Notes: a model not told the origin generated them from the sequence alone. Counted from the stretch's first letter, positions 23,978-33,249 are shown. The stretch: DNA of 64,000 bases from an uncultured Bacteroidales bacterium (GCA_900317155.1 ONFO01000022.1:22234-86233), one strand, 5' to 3'. Translations and numbers: made by a program.

Positions 23978-26900
23978 TTAACAAGCATCATCATTGTTAC
24001 TTGAGTTGTTTTGTTCCGTCAAAGTGCCTCCGTTTTTTACGAATAGATAGTTTGATATGAATGTCTGATAACATTTTACTATGCGCTCTTTCGAAATATT
24101 TTTATTAACATTATTCTTTTTAGTATACTCTATTAATGCTAGAGGTATCAGGCTTTCCGTATGTTCTGATACATATTTTCGAACATCATCAATAGTTGAG
24201 CCTATTATATCCGATGTGTACAAGGAAAAATCAAACAATCTTGTAAATGGCGATATTATTCTCAATCTACCTATTTGTTCTTTACCTTCTCCTTTATCAA
24301 TCACGGCCAAATCAACATAATCTTTAATGGCTAAATAAGATTCTCTGAATTCATCATAGTATTCATTTTCCATGTACATCATGTGATATTTCCATAAATT
24401 AGCACAATCAACTACAGATGCAGCGTCTTTTCCCTTTTTTGCAAAGAAATAAAGGCGTTGACCATCTTCCATGAATACGAGTTTTTCTAATACCTTATCA
24501 CGCGCAAATATCTCCTTCAAATAATAATTTGTTATTATAATGCAATCATTGGTGTTTTGCAAAATCTTTTCTGTAATTTTCTCTTCTCCTTCAGAATTAT
24601 ATAAAACAGCAATCGTATCTGCATTTAATAACTTTTGAAGAATCACTTGTTTTCGTCCCTCTTGTGCATATGATTTTGGCAATTTGAGGTTGAGCAAATA
24701 TGTTGTTTCATTATAACAGTAGCCTAATCTTATACAGGTTAGAATATAATGCAAATATTGCAAATCTAATAATGCATTCTCATTACTAGTATTATTATGA
24801 ATTCTTTTCTCAAATTCATTTTGAATGGGAGCAAAAATCATCGGTAATACTTTATCAAACAGCAACCCTTTTATAGTGAAAAAACCTTGTAGAGTTATAT
24901 TATCCCTTGAAATATCAACAATTTTATCACTCGCTTCACTATATAAATCCCAAGAAAGTGTGGATAAATCTAAATCAGAAATCAAATGTTCTGCATTTTT
25001 CACAGCAACACCTCTTACAAGAAACTGAACACCATAGGAATATCTGGGGACATTTGTGGTTTCGTTAAAAGAAATAGAAACCCTTGACCCAACCTCACTT
25101 TCAATAAAATGAAATCTTAGAATGTTTTTGTCAACCTCACTGCTCATTTTATATTTCTCTTGACAAGAATCAAACTTAGGAAATCGCAATGATAACGTTT
25201 CTATTGCTGCACCTGGGTTTACCGAATGGTAAGATAATTTGTTTGTTCCATTAGTATTAAATGTAGACGAAACATAGGCATCAATCATAGAAATATATTT
25301 GTCGTCATTATCATTCAAAATACTATCAATTTGACTCCTAATCTCCCAACGACACTGGTCATCATATAATGTTTTAAAAAGACTTCGATTGATCTCTACA
25401 GTCACACGTGTACCACGACTAATATCCGTTCCATACTCCAAAATTGTACTATATTGACCATGTTCCGCTGATCTAAAAAGTATTCGTTTCGACTCTTCTC
25501 CGATACATTTTGTTTCCACAATAAAAGAATCAGCAACAAAGAAAATAGATTGCAAACCGACCCCAAAAGTTCCCGTCGGCTTTAACCAATATGGTATATC
25601 TTTATCGATTCTATTTCTGTTGCTTTCTCCAACTTTCTGAGTCATGTGCAATAATGACTCTTCTGAAATACCTGTTCCTTTATCTTCACAAATAACAACT
25701 ATTGTATCTTTATGATCGTTTTTCCATCGGACAGTTAAATCTATTGGATATTGATTATATACTTCAGTTGGAATGTCATCTGGGAACTGCAAATCTGATA
25801 GTTTTTTCCCATTTAACGCATAAGAATGTGTTCCCATACGGATATCATTGCACAACTGAATATTACTTGCATCAAACGCATTTTGCACCATTTCTCTGAT
25901 AAAAACAAAGCCAGGGTCTCTATAGATGCCGCCCCCTCTAAGAATATTAAAAATCTTCTGTTGTGACATCGTGAATTTAAGATTCATCAACTCCGGCTTC
26001 ACTTTCAAACCATTAAATAGAATCTTTATATTTCCCTTACTAATCATTGGCGGCAATCCACTTAAATCTTCAGGTGCTATATTTGACCATTCTCTACTTT
26101 GAAAGGACACTTCGTCTTCCAGCCAATCAAACCATTTCCTAGCCACTCTATATACAGCATCTGACTTACAGTTCAATTCTGCTTCTATTGAGGTGGGAGA
26201 TACCAACATGTGTCGCACTGAAGAATGTTTCTCTTTATGCATCGCTGAAGTGTCTGGAATTTCCTTGAGCAATGCAAGTGAGTATTCATCAAATCTATCA
26301 CTATCAAAATCCAATAGATCACCTAATCGGATCATACATGCTATAAAACGAGGATGAATATAATCCCCCTTCCATCCATCGGCCCTTTGGTATAATTTTT
26401 CCATTACTTCAGTCGATGATGCACCATGCAAATAAGCTACGGCTGCTAACATATCCATATATCGTCGTGGTAGTTTTTCTGCATGGAAGCCCGAAGCTAA
26501 TTTTGAGAATTCATCTTGCCCTGACAAATGAGAACTTCCCATTAATGCGTGATTTCCTCTACAAATCTCAGATGTTATTATTGTCACAGCATTTTTTACA
26601 TCCAACGCCCAAACTAAACTGTTTTCATCCTCTTTTGTAAATGATTCTCCTCTTTTTAGAATTAGTTTTGCAGCATCAGAAATTACCTTATCTTCATTTT
26701 GTGATAAACGTTCAACAATTTCTCTTATTTCCTCGCTATTCCATACTTTTTCAATCATTCTATATGTCAAAATCATACCAACATCATGTGTCAGTCCCGC
26801 CATTAACAACAAAAAAGTATCTGTTGCTCCAAGTTCTTTTATACGTTGTTCTCCAAGGAAGCATTGTATCTTATCAATTATTTTATTTGAATGGGTTATA

Positions 26901-27058
26901 CCATGGTCACTAAAATGAGGATAATTACTTTTTATTGTAGCCAATCCTTCTTTTAAATTCGAACGATTTAATTCCCAAATTGAAGCTAAAATATCATAAT
27001 CATGGTCTTCTGATGCCAGCGTTTTAAGATGTTTTTCAAGTGTATAGTTTTTATCCAT
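23978..27058 (-). CDS. HD-domain plus HSP90-like ATPase protein (probable defence protein)
   Basis: 1026 residues. Residues 45-340 hold an HD-type hydrolase: HFSDHGITHSNKII (49-62), AGLTHDVGM with His91-Asp92, and later YIHPRF / RLGDLLDFDSDR. From about 380 comes a GHKL (HSP90-like) ATPase: REMVQNAFDASN (N box, near 388), EDKGTGIS (near 461) and GTFGVGLQSIF (near 496). The C-terminal 450 residues are unassigned. It is clearly more AT-rich than its neighbours and sits alone in reverse orientation between the Fic gene and the restriction cluster. HD/HSP90-like fusions occur in prokaryotic conflict systems; nucleotide or nucleic-acid cleavage gated by ATP is a reasonable guess but unproven. Confidence 0.82.
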   Translation of the reverse strand: MDKNYTLEKHLKTLASEDHDYDILASIWELNRSNLKEGLATIKSNYPHFSDHGITHSNKIIDKIQCFLGEQRIKELGATDTFLLLMAGLTHDVGMILTYRMIEKVWNSEEIREIVERLSQNEDKVISDAAKLILKRGESFTKEDENSLVWALDVKNAVTIITSEICRGNHALMGSSHLSGQDEFSKLASGFHAEKLPRRYMDMLAAVAYLHGASSTEVMEKLYQRADGWKGDYIHPRFIACMIRLGDLLDFDSDRFDEYSLALLKEIPDTSAMHKEKHSSVRHMLVSPTSIEAELNCKSDAVYRVARKWFDWLEDEVSFQSREWSNIAPEDLSGLPPMISKGNIKILFNGLKVKPELMNLKFTMSQQKIFNILRGGGIYRDPGFVFIREMVQNAFDASNIQLCNDIRMGTHSYALNGKKLSDLQFPDDIPTEVYNQYPIDLTVRWKNDHKDTIVVICEDKGTGISEESLLHMTQKVGESNRNRIDKDIPYWLKPTGTFGVGLQSIFFVADSFIVETKCIGEESKRILFRSAEHGQYSTILEYGTDISRGTRVTVEINRSLFKTLYDDQCRWEIRSQIDSILNDNDDKYISMIDAYVSSTFNTNGTNKLSYHSVNPGAAIETLSLRFPKFDSCQEKYKMSSEVDKNILRFHFIESEVGSRVSISFNETTNVPRYSYGVQFLVRGVAVKNAEHLISDLDLSTLSWDLYSEASDKIVDISRDNITLQGFFTIKGLLFDKVLPMIFAPIQNEFEKRIHNNTSNENALLDLQYLHYILTCIRLGYCYNETTYLLNLKLPKSYAQEGRKQVILQKLLNADTIAVLYNSEGEEKITEKILQNTNDCIIITNYYLKEIFARDKVLEKLVFMEDGQRLYFFAKKGKDAASVVDCANLWKYHMMYMENEYYDEFRESYLAIKDYVDLAVIDKGEGKEQIGRLRIISPFTRLFDFSLYTSDIIGSTIDDVRKYVSEHTESLIPLALIEYTKKNNVNKNISKERIVKCYQTFISNYLFVKNGGTLTEQNNSSNNDDAC

Positions 27059-27118
27059 AATTTCATTGGTTTACAAGTTGTCATCCTAAGATAACTTATT
27101 CATATATTTCTTTTTTTG

Positions 27119-27126
27119 CAAAGATA
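27119..27126 (-). promoter_or_regulatory. Promoter -7 box for the HD-ATPase gene
   Basis: Minus-strand TATCTTTG, 60 bp upstream of the start at 27058. Confidence 0.5.
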
Positions 27127-27177
27127 CGCTTTTTCTTTAGATTGAGAAAAATATTCTGTCATCTCGTGAGATTTGCA

Positions 27178-27185
27178 TATCTTTG
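27178..27185 (+). promoter_or_regulatory. Promoter -7 box for the restriction cluster
   Basis: TATCTTTG, 224 bp upstream of the ATG at 27410, leaving a long leader that contains the large hairpin at 27271-27391. Confidence 0.5.
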
Positions 27186-27270
27186 CACCCATAAACCAAC
27201 AAAAACACCCAACATATCGAACAAACAAAATAGAACATAACTAACATATTATAAAAGCGTTTTCGCTCTA

Positions 27271-27391
27271 ACTTGCCTACTTGAAGTTCCACAAACAAGC
27301 CAAGCAATAGTATAGCGGTAAACGCCTACGAGTAATCGTGGGCTTTACTTACTTGCTTGGCAGGTCGTGGAACACCTAAGTAGGCGTAAGA
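27271..27391. repeat. Large nested palindrome upstream of the methylase
   Basis: Outer arms GCCTACTT ... GTTCCAC ... GCCAAGCAA (27275-27307) and their complement (27353-27385), with an inner stem GTAAACGCCTACGA / TCGTGGGCTTTAC. A third piece, GTTCCACG then GCCAAGCAA, repeats directly after it and runs into the first codons of the gene at 27410. The rest of 27059-27270 is AT-rich with only the two promoter boxes recognised. Confidence 0.65.
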
Positions 27392-27409
27392 AAAGTTCCA
27401 CGATTTTTT

Positions 27410-28060
27410 ATGCCAAGCAACGAAAACACAACACAAATCAAAAGCCGCCAAAGGGTGGCTGACCATGGCGAGGTGTTCACCAATCCGCGCGAGGTGAACG
27501 CCATGCTTGACTTGGTGCGCGACGAGTCGTTTCGGCTCGACAGCCGCTTTCTTGAGCCTGCCTGCGGTGACGGGAATTTCCTTATCGAGATTCTGCGCCG
27601 CAAACTCTCTCTTTTGAATGACATCAAAACCCCAACCGAGTGGGAGTTCAAGAGCCTGATCGCCGTAGGCTCCTGCTATGGCATTGACATCCTGCCCGAC
27701 AACGCCGAGGCTTGTCGTGAGCGGTTGTTTGCCGAAGTGATTGACCAAATTGGCAAAAAGGGCTGTACAAACGGTTACGAAAAAAGCCTCAGATACATGC
27801 TGCAAAAGAATATCGTCTGCGGCGATGCGCTGACCTATCGTACTGCCGAGGACAAGCCCATCACTTTCTGCGAGTGGACACCCATCGCGGGCAGCATGCA
27901 GTTCTCGCGGCGCGACTTCCAGTTTGATTTCCTTGTCACAAAAAACCACCAGTACAGCCTCTTCGACGAGCAAGGCGAAGTGCAAAGTTTTGACGAGCCT
28001 GTGCGTACCTATCCCCCATTGCATTACACTCAACTTTACCGATATGAAGAACAACTATAG
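27410..28060 (+). CDS. Partial N6-adenine methylase-like protein (motif I only)
   Basis: 216 residues. EVFTNPREVNAMLDLV and RFLEPACGDGNFLIEILRRKL form the SAM-binding motif I with its leading helix, followed by GSCYGIDILPDNAEACRERL (motif II-like acidic residue). There is no NPPY/DPPY catalytic motif, so it cannot methylate alone. The fold matches the first third of the next gene's product, suggesting an ancient duplication or a split partner. It overlaps that gene by 17 bp. Confidence 0.75.
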   Translation: MPSNENTTQIKSRQRVADHGEVFTNPREVNAMLDLVRDESFRLDSRFLEPACGDGNFLIEILRRKLSLLNDIKTPTEWEFKSLIAVGSCYGIDILPDNAEACRERLFAEVIDQIGKKGCTNGYEKSLRYMLQKNIVCGDALTYRTAEDKPITFCEWTPIAGSMQFSRRDFQFDFLVTKNHQYSLFDEQGEVQSFDEPVRTYPPLHYTQLYRYEEQL

Positions 28061-29597
28061 CCCCGACATCCTCAATTGCTTGGCCAATCTGAGCAGCGAT
28101 GAGGTCTTCACCTCGCCCGAGTTGGCTAACCGAATGCTCGACCTGCTGCCACAGGAGTTGTTCCGTTCCAGCAAGACGCGCTTTCTTGACCCTTGCAGCA
28201 AGAGCGGTGTCTTCCTGCGCGAGATTGCCAAACGACTGCTGACTGGGCTGGAAGAGCAGATTCCCGACTTGCAACAGCGCATCGACCATATTATGACCAA
28301 GCAAGTCTTCGGCATTGCCTGCACCGACCTCACCGCCGAGATGAGCCGCCGCACGCTCTATTGCACCAAGCAGGCCAATGGTGAGTATAGTGTGGCCACC
28401 TGTTTCGACGATGCGCAAGGCAACTTGCGCTATATGCGTTGCCAACACACTTGGGAGAACGGCAAGTGTAAACATTGTGGGGCCAACCGAGCCCAATACG
28501 ACCGCATAGAAACTATCGAGACCTACGCTTATCCATTCATTCACAAAGATATAAACGAAATCTTCAAAAACATGCAATTCGATGTAATTATAGGAAATCC
28601 GCCGTATCAGATGGGAGATGGAGGAAATGGTGCGAGTGCGCTCCCTGTTTATCATAAGTTTATTGAACAAACAATAGAGCTAAAGCCAAAGTATATGATT
28701 TTTATAGTTCCTGCTAGGTGGCTTAATGGTGGACGTGGATTAGATGATTTTCGAAAGAAAATGTTGGAAGATTCAAAGATTCGTGTTCTCCATGACTATC
28801 TTAATTCGACAGATTGTTTTTCTGGCGTTGAGATTAAAGGAGGAGTTTGTTATTTCCTTTGGGAAAAGGACTATAAAGGGATCTGTAGTGTATACACCCA
28901 TAACCAAGATAATGTTTATCATTCTGAAAGACCGCTGCTTGAAAATGGAGCAGAAATCTTCATTAGAAGCGAAGAACAAGTGACTATATTTCACAAAGTT
29001 CTTGCTAAACAAGAAGAATCTTTATCAACATGGTTAAATGCTGGTAGATACTTTGGCTTCCATACAAAAGTAGAGTGGGTCTCTGAAACTGAAGGGAAAA
29101 TACAGTCAGCTGATGGTAAAGCGTTCTATCCAATTAGAAAGGTTAGAAATGACATATTCTCTACAAAAGTGTATGTTCATGGCGGGCAATGTTGGATTTC
29201 GCCCAAAACTATACCAAGGAATGCCCATAGAATCTCTTCATATAAGGTACTTATTCCAAGATCGGGAAATCCTGGATTTGGAAATACAATTATTGGTAAA
29301 CCAAAAATATCAGAACCTAACTCTTGTAGTTCTAATACATACATGGTTGCTATTCCTCCACAAGCTGATATGTCTATTGGTGAAGCAACTAATCTTTGTT
29401 CATATTTGAATACCAAGTTTGTCCGTCTATTAGTAGCAACAAAAACCTCTACACAAAGTACACCTCCAGATGCATTCGAATTTGTTCCTTTACAAAACTT
29501 CTCCCACCCCTGGACAGACGAGATGCTATACAAGAAATACGGCTTGGACAAGGACGAAATTGCCTTTATTGAGAGTATGATTCGCCCAATGGAATGA
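28044..29597 (+). CDS. Eco57I-type N6-adenine DNA methyltransferase
   Basis: 517 residues from the ATG at 28044; longer upstream readings of this frame would lie inside the previous gene. Motif I is RFLDPCSKSGVFLREIA, a zinc-knuckle-like CQHTWENGKCKHCGAN follows near 135-150, and the catalytic FDVIIGNPPYQMG is near 185. The C-terminal half would be the target-recognition domain. Base composition is mosaic: GC-rich to about 28550, strongly AT-rich from there to about 29500 (NPPY and recognition domain), then GC-rich again in the last 30 codons. This is what exchange of a recognition cassette would leave. It should methylate adenine in the site recognised by the downstream nuclease-helicase. 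Confidence 0.85.
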   Translation: MKNNYSPDILNCLANLSSDEVFTSPELANRMLDLLPQELFRSSKTRFLDPCSKSGVFLREIAKRLLTGLEEQIPDLQQRIDHIMTKQVFGIACTDLTAEMSRRTLYCTKQANGEYSVATCFDDAQGNLRYMRCQHTWENGKCKHCGANRAQYDRIETIETYAYPFIHKDINEIFKNMQFDVIIGNPPYQMGDGGNGASALPVYHKFIEQTIELKPKYMIFIVPARWLNGGRGLDDFRKKMLEDSKIRVLHDYLNSTDCFSGVEIKGGVCYFLWEKDYKGICSVYTHNQDNVYHSERPLLENGAEIFIRSEEQVTIFHKVLAKQEESLSTWLNAGRYFGFHTKVEWVSETEGKIQSADGKAFYPIRKVRNDIFSTKVYVHGGQCWISPKTIPRNAHRISSYKVLIPRSGNPGFGNTIIGKPKISEPNSCSSNTYMVAIPPQADMSIGEATNLCSYLNTKFVRLLVATKTSTQSTPPDAFEFVPLQNFSHPWTDEMLYKKYGLDKDEIAFIESMIRPME

Positions 29598-29690
29598 TTA
29601 TTATAAAACATAAACAGAACGTTCTTTGAAATTTTAGGAGAAAACTGGCATGGTTTAAGAAAGATGTGTGTCTGCAAAAAATCAACAATT

Positions 29691-29858
29691 ATGGAATATA
29701 AGTATTCACAAGAAATATCTGAGAAACAAAAAGTTATCGATTCAATTGTTCCAAGAGTGTATTCTATCAAAGAAGCACAGCGCAGAAGCATGACGATCAA
29801 CCAGTTTACCAGCAAGTTACATGCAATGGTAGATACATTTTACAGTACAAAGGTATGA
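29691..29858 (+). CDS. Small helical protein between methylase and nuclease-helicase
   Basis: 55 residues from the ATG at 29691 (MEYKYSQEISEKQ). It is charged and predicted mostly helical (SIKEAQRRSMTINQF ... LHAMVDTFYSTK), AT-rich like the preceding recognition domain. No family recognised. It lies between two restriction genes in the same direction, so it could be an accessory or regulatory factor. Moderate confidence that it is translated. Confidence 0.5.
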   Translation: MEYKYSQEISEKQKVIDSIVPRVYSIKEAQRRSMTINQFTSKLHAMVDTFYSTKV

Positions 29859-29932
29859 AGATTCTTTTCTCCTAACTATTTCTGCATAAGGACGCTCGCT
29901 TATAAAAACGTAAACGAACAAACTGACATATT

Positions 29933-32427
29933 ATGCAGACGATAGACCAGATACTTCCTAACGAGCGGCGGACGATACCGCAGATTTACATGTACGACGA
30001 CACATCCTTTCCAGGATGGATTAAGATAGGACAAACCACCCGCGCCGATGTGCGGAAACGCATTGATGAACAACACCCCATCACCGAGCCACACAAGACC
30101 TACCACCTTTTGTGGCACGACAATGCTTTTTATGCCGACGGCAGCGGCGAGAGTTTCAGCGACCACGACCTGCACGAATGCTTGCGCCGCATGGGCAAGG
30201 AACTCATCGGTGAGTGGTGCCGTTGCTCGCTACGCGAAGCACAAGCAGCCTATATGGCCGTGCGTCACCGCGACACACAGGTGAAGACGGATCGTGACCT
30301 TGACTACAAGATGCGCGACGAACAAGCACAGGCAGTAAAACAAACCGCCGACTACTTCGCCAAGATGGACATAGAGGAACCTAACCGTCCCAGCCATTAC
30401 CTTTGGAATGCCAAGATGCGTTTCGGCAAGACCTTCGCCACCTATCAACTCGCCAAACGGATGGGTGCCAAACGTGTGTTGGTGCTCACCTTCAAACCCG
30501 CCGTGGAAGACTCGTGGCGCGACGACCTCTTGCGCCACCGCGATTTCGAAGGCTGGCGGTATTACAGCAGTCGCATGGATGAAGAGTTTCCTTCATTGTC
30601 CTCGCCCAAACCATTGGTGGTGTTTGGTTCGTTTCAAGACTATCTCGGCAGAGACCGTTACGGTAACATCAAGCCCAAAAACGAGTGGGTGCATTGTGTC
30701 AATTGGGATTTGATTGTGTTGGATGAGTATCATTTTGGGGCCTGGAACGACAACGCCAAGAGCCTTCTCGACCTTGGGGATGCCGATGCCAAAAAGCGAC
30801 AGACAGAAGAGGACGAGGTGATGACAGAAAGCGGCATCGATGTGGAAAGTGGTCGCGCTTGGGACGACGAGGATGTGCCCATCACTGGCAACCATTACCT
30901 CTACCTCAGCGGTACGCCGTTCCGAGCATTGGCCACTGGCGAGTTTATGGAAAGTCAAATCTTTAACTGGACTTATCAGGACGAACAGGCACGGAAAGAA
31001 GCAGTTGGCGGTCCCTATCTGGAGATGCCCACCATGGTGATGATGACCTACCAGATGCCGCAAGACCTTGGAGCCATGATTGAGCAATGGGACATGGATG
31101 GCTTTGACCTCAATGAGTTTTTCCGCGCAGAAGGAAAGAAATTTGTTCATGAAAAAGCCGTCCAAAAATGGCTCGACATCATCCGTGGCAAAGCCTCCAT
31201 GTGCGACCTGCTCTGCCATTCGAGGACACCCGTCTGCTTGACCTCTGCGCCCACACGATGTGGTTCCTGCCCAATGTGGCCTCATGCGATGCCATGGAAG
31301 CACTGCTTCACCGTCCGGCTAACGGATTCTATCAGAACTACACCATCATCAACTGTAGCGGCACCAAGGCAGGCATCGGAATTGATGCCCTAGGACCAGT
31401 GCGTGAGGCTATGGGCGACAACCCTTTGAAAACACGCACCATCACGCTGACATGCGGCAAACTGACCACAGGAGTAACGCTGCGTCCGTTGGGAGGACTG
31501 CTGATGTTGCGTAACTGCTCTAGTCCCGAAACCTACTTTCAGACGGCTTTCCGTGTGCAAAGTCCATGGACGGCCACCGACAAGGACGACCCCACGAAGC
31601 ATACGATTCTCAAACCCACCTGTTATGTGTTCGACTTCGCACCCAACCGTGCCCTGCGCGAAATGGTGACCTACGCCAACCAGTTGGATGTGGACAGCAA
31701 CCGTCGGATCACTGACAAAGTAGATGAGTTCATCAACTTCCTGCCTATCCTTCAGTTTGATGGCAGTTCCATGAAACGGGTTGATGCCACCGAGATACTT
31801 GATTTCGTTGACAATGGCACCAGTGGAACGTTGCTTGCACGTCGTTGGAACAGCGCACAATTAGTCAATGTGGACAACGCCACCCTGCAACGAGTGCTTG
31901 ACAATCCCGAGGCATTGGCCACCATCATGAAGATTGAAGGCTTCCGCGCCTTGGGTAGCGACATCATCGAAAACATCGTGAACCGAGCCGAGAAAATCAA
32001 GAAGTTGAAACGAGAAGCGGGCGACAATAACGACCCCAAGAAGAAGAAAGAACTCACTGCTGAGGAGAAAGAATACCGTTCCAAGCGGCGCGAGGTGCAG
32101 GAAAAACTGATGAAATTCGCCACCAGAATCCCCATCTTCATGTACCTCACCGATTATCGTGAAGAAAGTCTGGAAGATGTCATCCGCAAACTAGAACCAA
32201 GATTATTTGAGCGCGTCACAGGCCTCACCATCGACGACTTCAACCTGCTTTTGAGTGTCGGTGTCTTCAACCGCGCCCAAATGAACGACGCCATCCTGAA
32301 ATTCCGCCGCTACGAGGATGCCTCATTAGAATACACTGGCGTAAACCGCCACGCCTCCGACACGCGCATCGGCTTGATGGACAGCACCGTGCCGATTGAG
32401 GCGATGCTGGGGAGTGGAATGGGGTAA
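29933..32427 (+). pseudogene. GIY-YIG nuclease/superfamily 2 helicase of the restriction cluster, frameshifted
   Basis: The N-terminal reading frame (29933 to about 31215) encodes a GIY-YIG-type start (IYMYDDTSFPGWIKIGQT), then a helicase: Walker A region NAKMRFGKTFATYQLA, a DEYHFG box II and YLSGTPFRAL. The rest of the helicase, LLDLCAHTMWFLPNVASCDAM onward, is read one frame back from about 31213 to 32427 and ends with the C-terminal domain (FERVTGLTIDDFNLLLSVGVFN). Joining them needs +1 base around 31200-31220, where the sequence GACCTGCTCTGCC lies. Intact it would have about 830 residues and cleave unmethylated DNA with ATP. Either a true inactivating deletion or a sequencing or assembly error. 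Confidence 0.85.
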
Positions 32428-32506
32428 TATGGCTTCTCAGCCATAAACTTCATACGAAAAAACAATTAATTTTCAACAAAGCACTTGCGAAATGGGAAAA
32501 TGTTTG

Positions 32507-32514
32507 TATTTTTG
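32507..32514 (+). promoter_or_regulatory. Promoter -7 box of a candidate small RNA
   Basis: TATTTTTG with CTTG about 19 bp upstream, in the gap after the helicase gene. Confidence 0.5.
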
Positions 32515-32520
32515 CAGTGT

Positions 32521-32630
32521 CAGATTGTCGTCAGAGGGCGCGAACAATTTGCTTTCGCAGCATTATTCAAGCTGGACCTTTCTGACCCCCATATGAGGAC
32601 ATAGCCCCAAAGGTTATGTCCTCAGTTTTT
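32521..32630 (+). ncRNA. Candidate structured small RNA
   Basis: A plus-strand unit with its own promoter (32507-32514) and terminator (32593-32630), containing no ORF. Predicted pairing: GTCAGAGGG (32530-32538) with CCTTTCTGAC (32577-32586), inner stem GCGAA/TTCGC (32540-32544 and 32554-32558), then the terminator hairpin. The 3' end overlaps the end of the opposite gene. No known RNA family is recognised. Confidence 0.45.
32593..32630 (+). terminator. Rho-independent terminator
   Basis: TGAGGACATAGCC and GGTTATGTCCTCA pair around CCAAA, followed by GTTTTT on the plus strand. It ends the small-RNA or helicase transcript and overlaps the last codons of the minus-strand gene at 32614. Confidence 0.75.
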
Positions 32631-33126
32631 CTATTTCATCCTCTATCTGGTTTTTTACTGTATCCTTGTCAGAAACGGCAAATAAATCGGGCTTTACGAC
32701 AACAGCCTTGCTGTTGTGAACTACATAACATTCGTTGATGTTACCACTCGTAAAATCCTCATGCCTACCATAAAGACCCGAAGCTATCTTTTTGGTTTTG
32801 AGTATGCTTTCAGCCATGTGCATATCAAAATCGAGCACCACAGTCTGGCAACCTTGTTCTTTGGCTTTGCGAAAGGCAGATTTAATTCCGTTTTCACTTT
32901 CTATGCCTTTTCTATCACCAAGTTTCTCATTGATGGTATACTCTGGATTCTTATGGCCAAAAACCAGCAAATGCTCATTAATACGAATATTCATGTCGGC
33001 AAAGCAGCCAAGTAGCACCCTTGCCACACGAATGTTTTCAACAAGTTCTGTTTGGTCAGCTTGCTTGCTAATCAATAGCCGTTCACCATAAATCTCATCA
33101 ACTAGAAAATCCTCTATTCTAAACAT
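32614..33126 (-). CDS. Hypothetical protein, possible CdiA-C/ColE5-like fold
   Basis: 170 residues from the ATG at 33126. Seems soluble. Residues 40-165 alternate strands and helices (VLLGCFADMNIRINEHLLVFG, AFRKAKEQGCQTVVLDFDMHM, CYVVHNSKAVVVKP), recalling the C-terminal nuclease-fold of CdiA-type or barnase/EndoU/ColE5-like proteins, but no catalytic residues can be assigned and I do not claim a function. A TACCTTTG box ends only 5 bp before the ATG, so the message may be leaderless. It borders the restriction cluster convergently. Confidence 0.6.
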   Translation of the reverse strand: MFRIEDFLVDEIYGERLLISKQADQTELVENIRVARVLLGCFADMNIRINEHLLVFGHKNPEYTINEKLGDRKGIESENGIKSAFRKAKEQGCQTVVLDFDMHMAESILKTKKIASGLYGRHEDFTSGNINECYVVHNSKAVVVKPDLFAVSDKDTVKNQIEDEIEKLRT

Positions 33127-33130
33127 GGTG

Positions 33131-33138
33131 CAAAGGTA
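33131..33138 (-). promoter_or_regulatory. Promoter -7 box adjoining the 33126 start codon
   Basis: Minus-strand TACCTTTG; transcription would begin at or within a few bases of the ATG at 33126. Confidence 0.5.
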
Positions 33139-33241
33139 AAAAGAATTGCGAGAAGTGCAATAACTGTATCTGCACGAGAAAATAAAGAACAGATAATTGA
33201 TGTTCATTACAATATCAAATGTTGTTTAACCGAAAACTTTG

Positions 33242-33249
33242 TATCTTTG
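33242..33249 (+). promoter_or_regulatory. Promoter -7 box for the prolyl-aminopeptidase-like gene
   Basis: TATCTTTG, 24 bp before the ATG at 33274. Confidence 0.6.

Noticed and set aside
27271-27391. Retron-type msr/msd RNA
   Set aside because: The nested stems look suggestive but no reverse transcriptase gene is present in the window.
22364-33126. Prophage or conjugative element
   Set aside because: No integrase, structural, relaxase or transfer gene and no attachment-site repeat was seen; the island is made of defence-type genes only.
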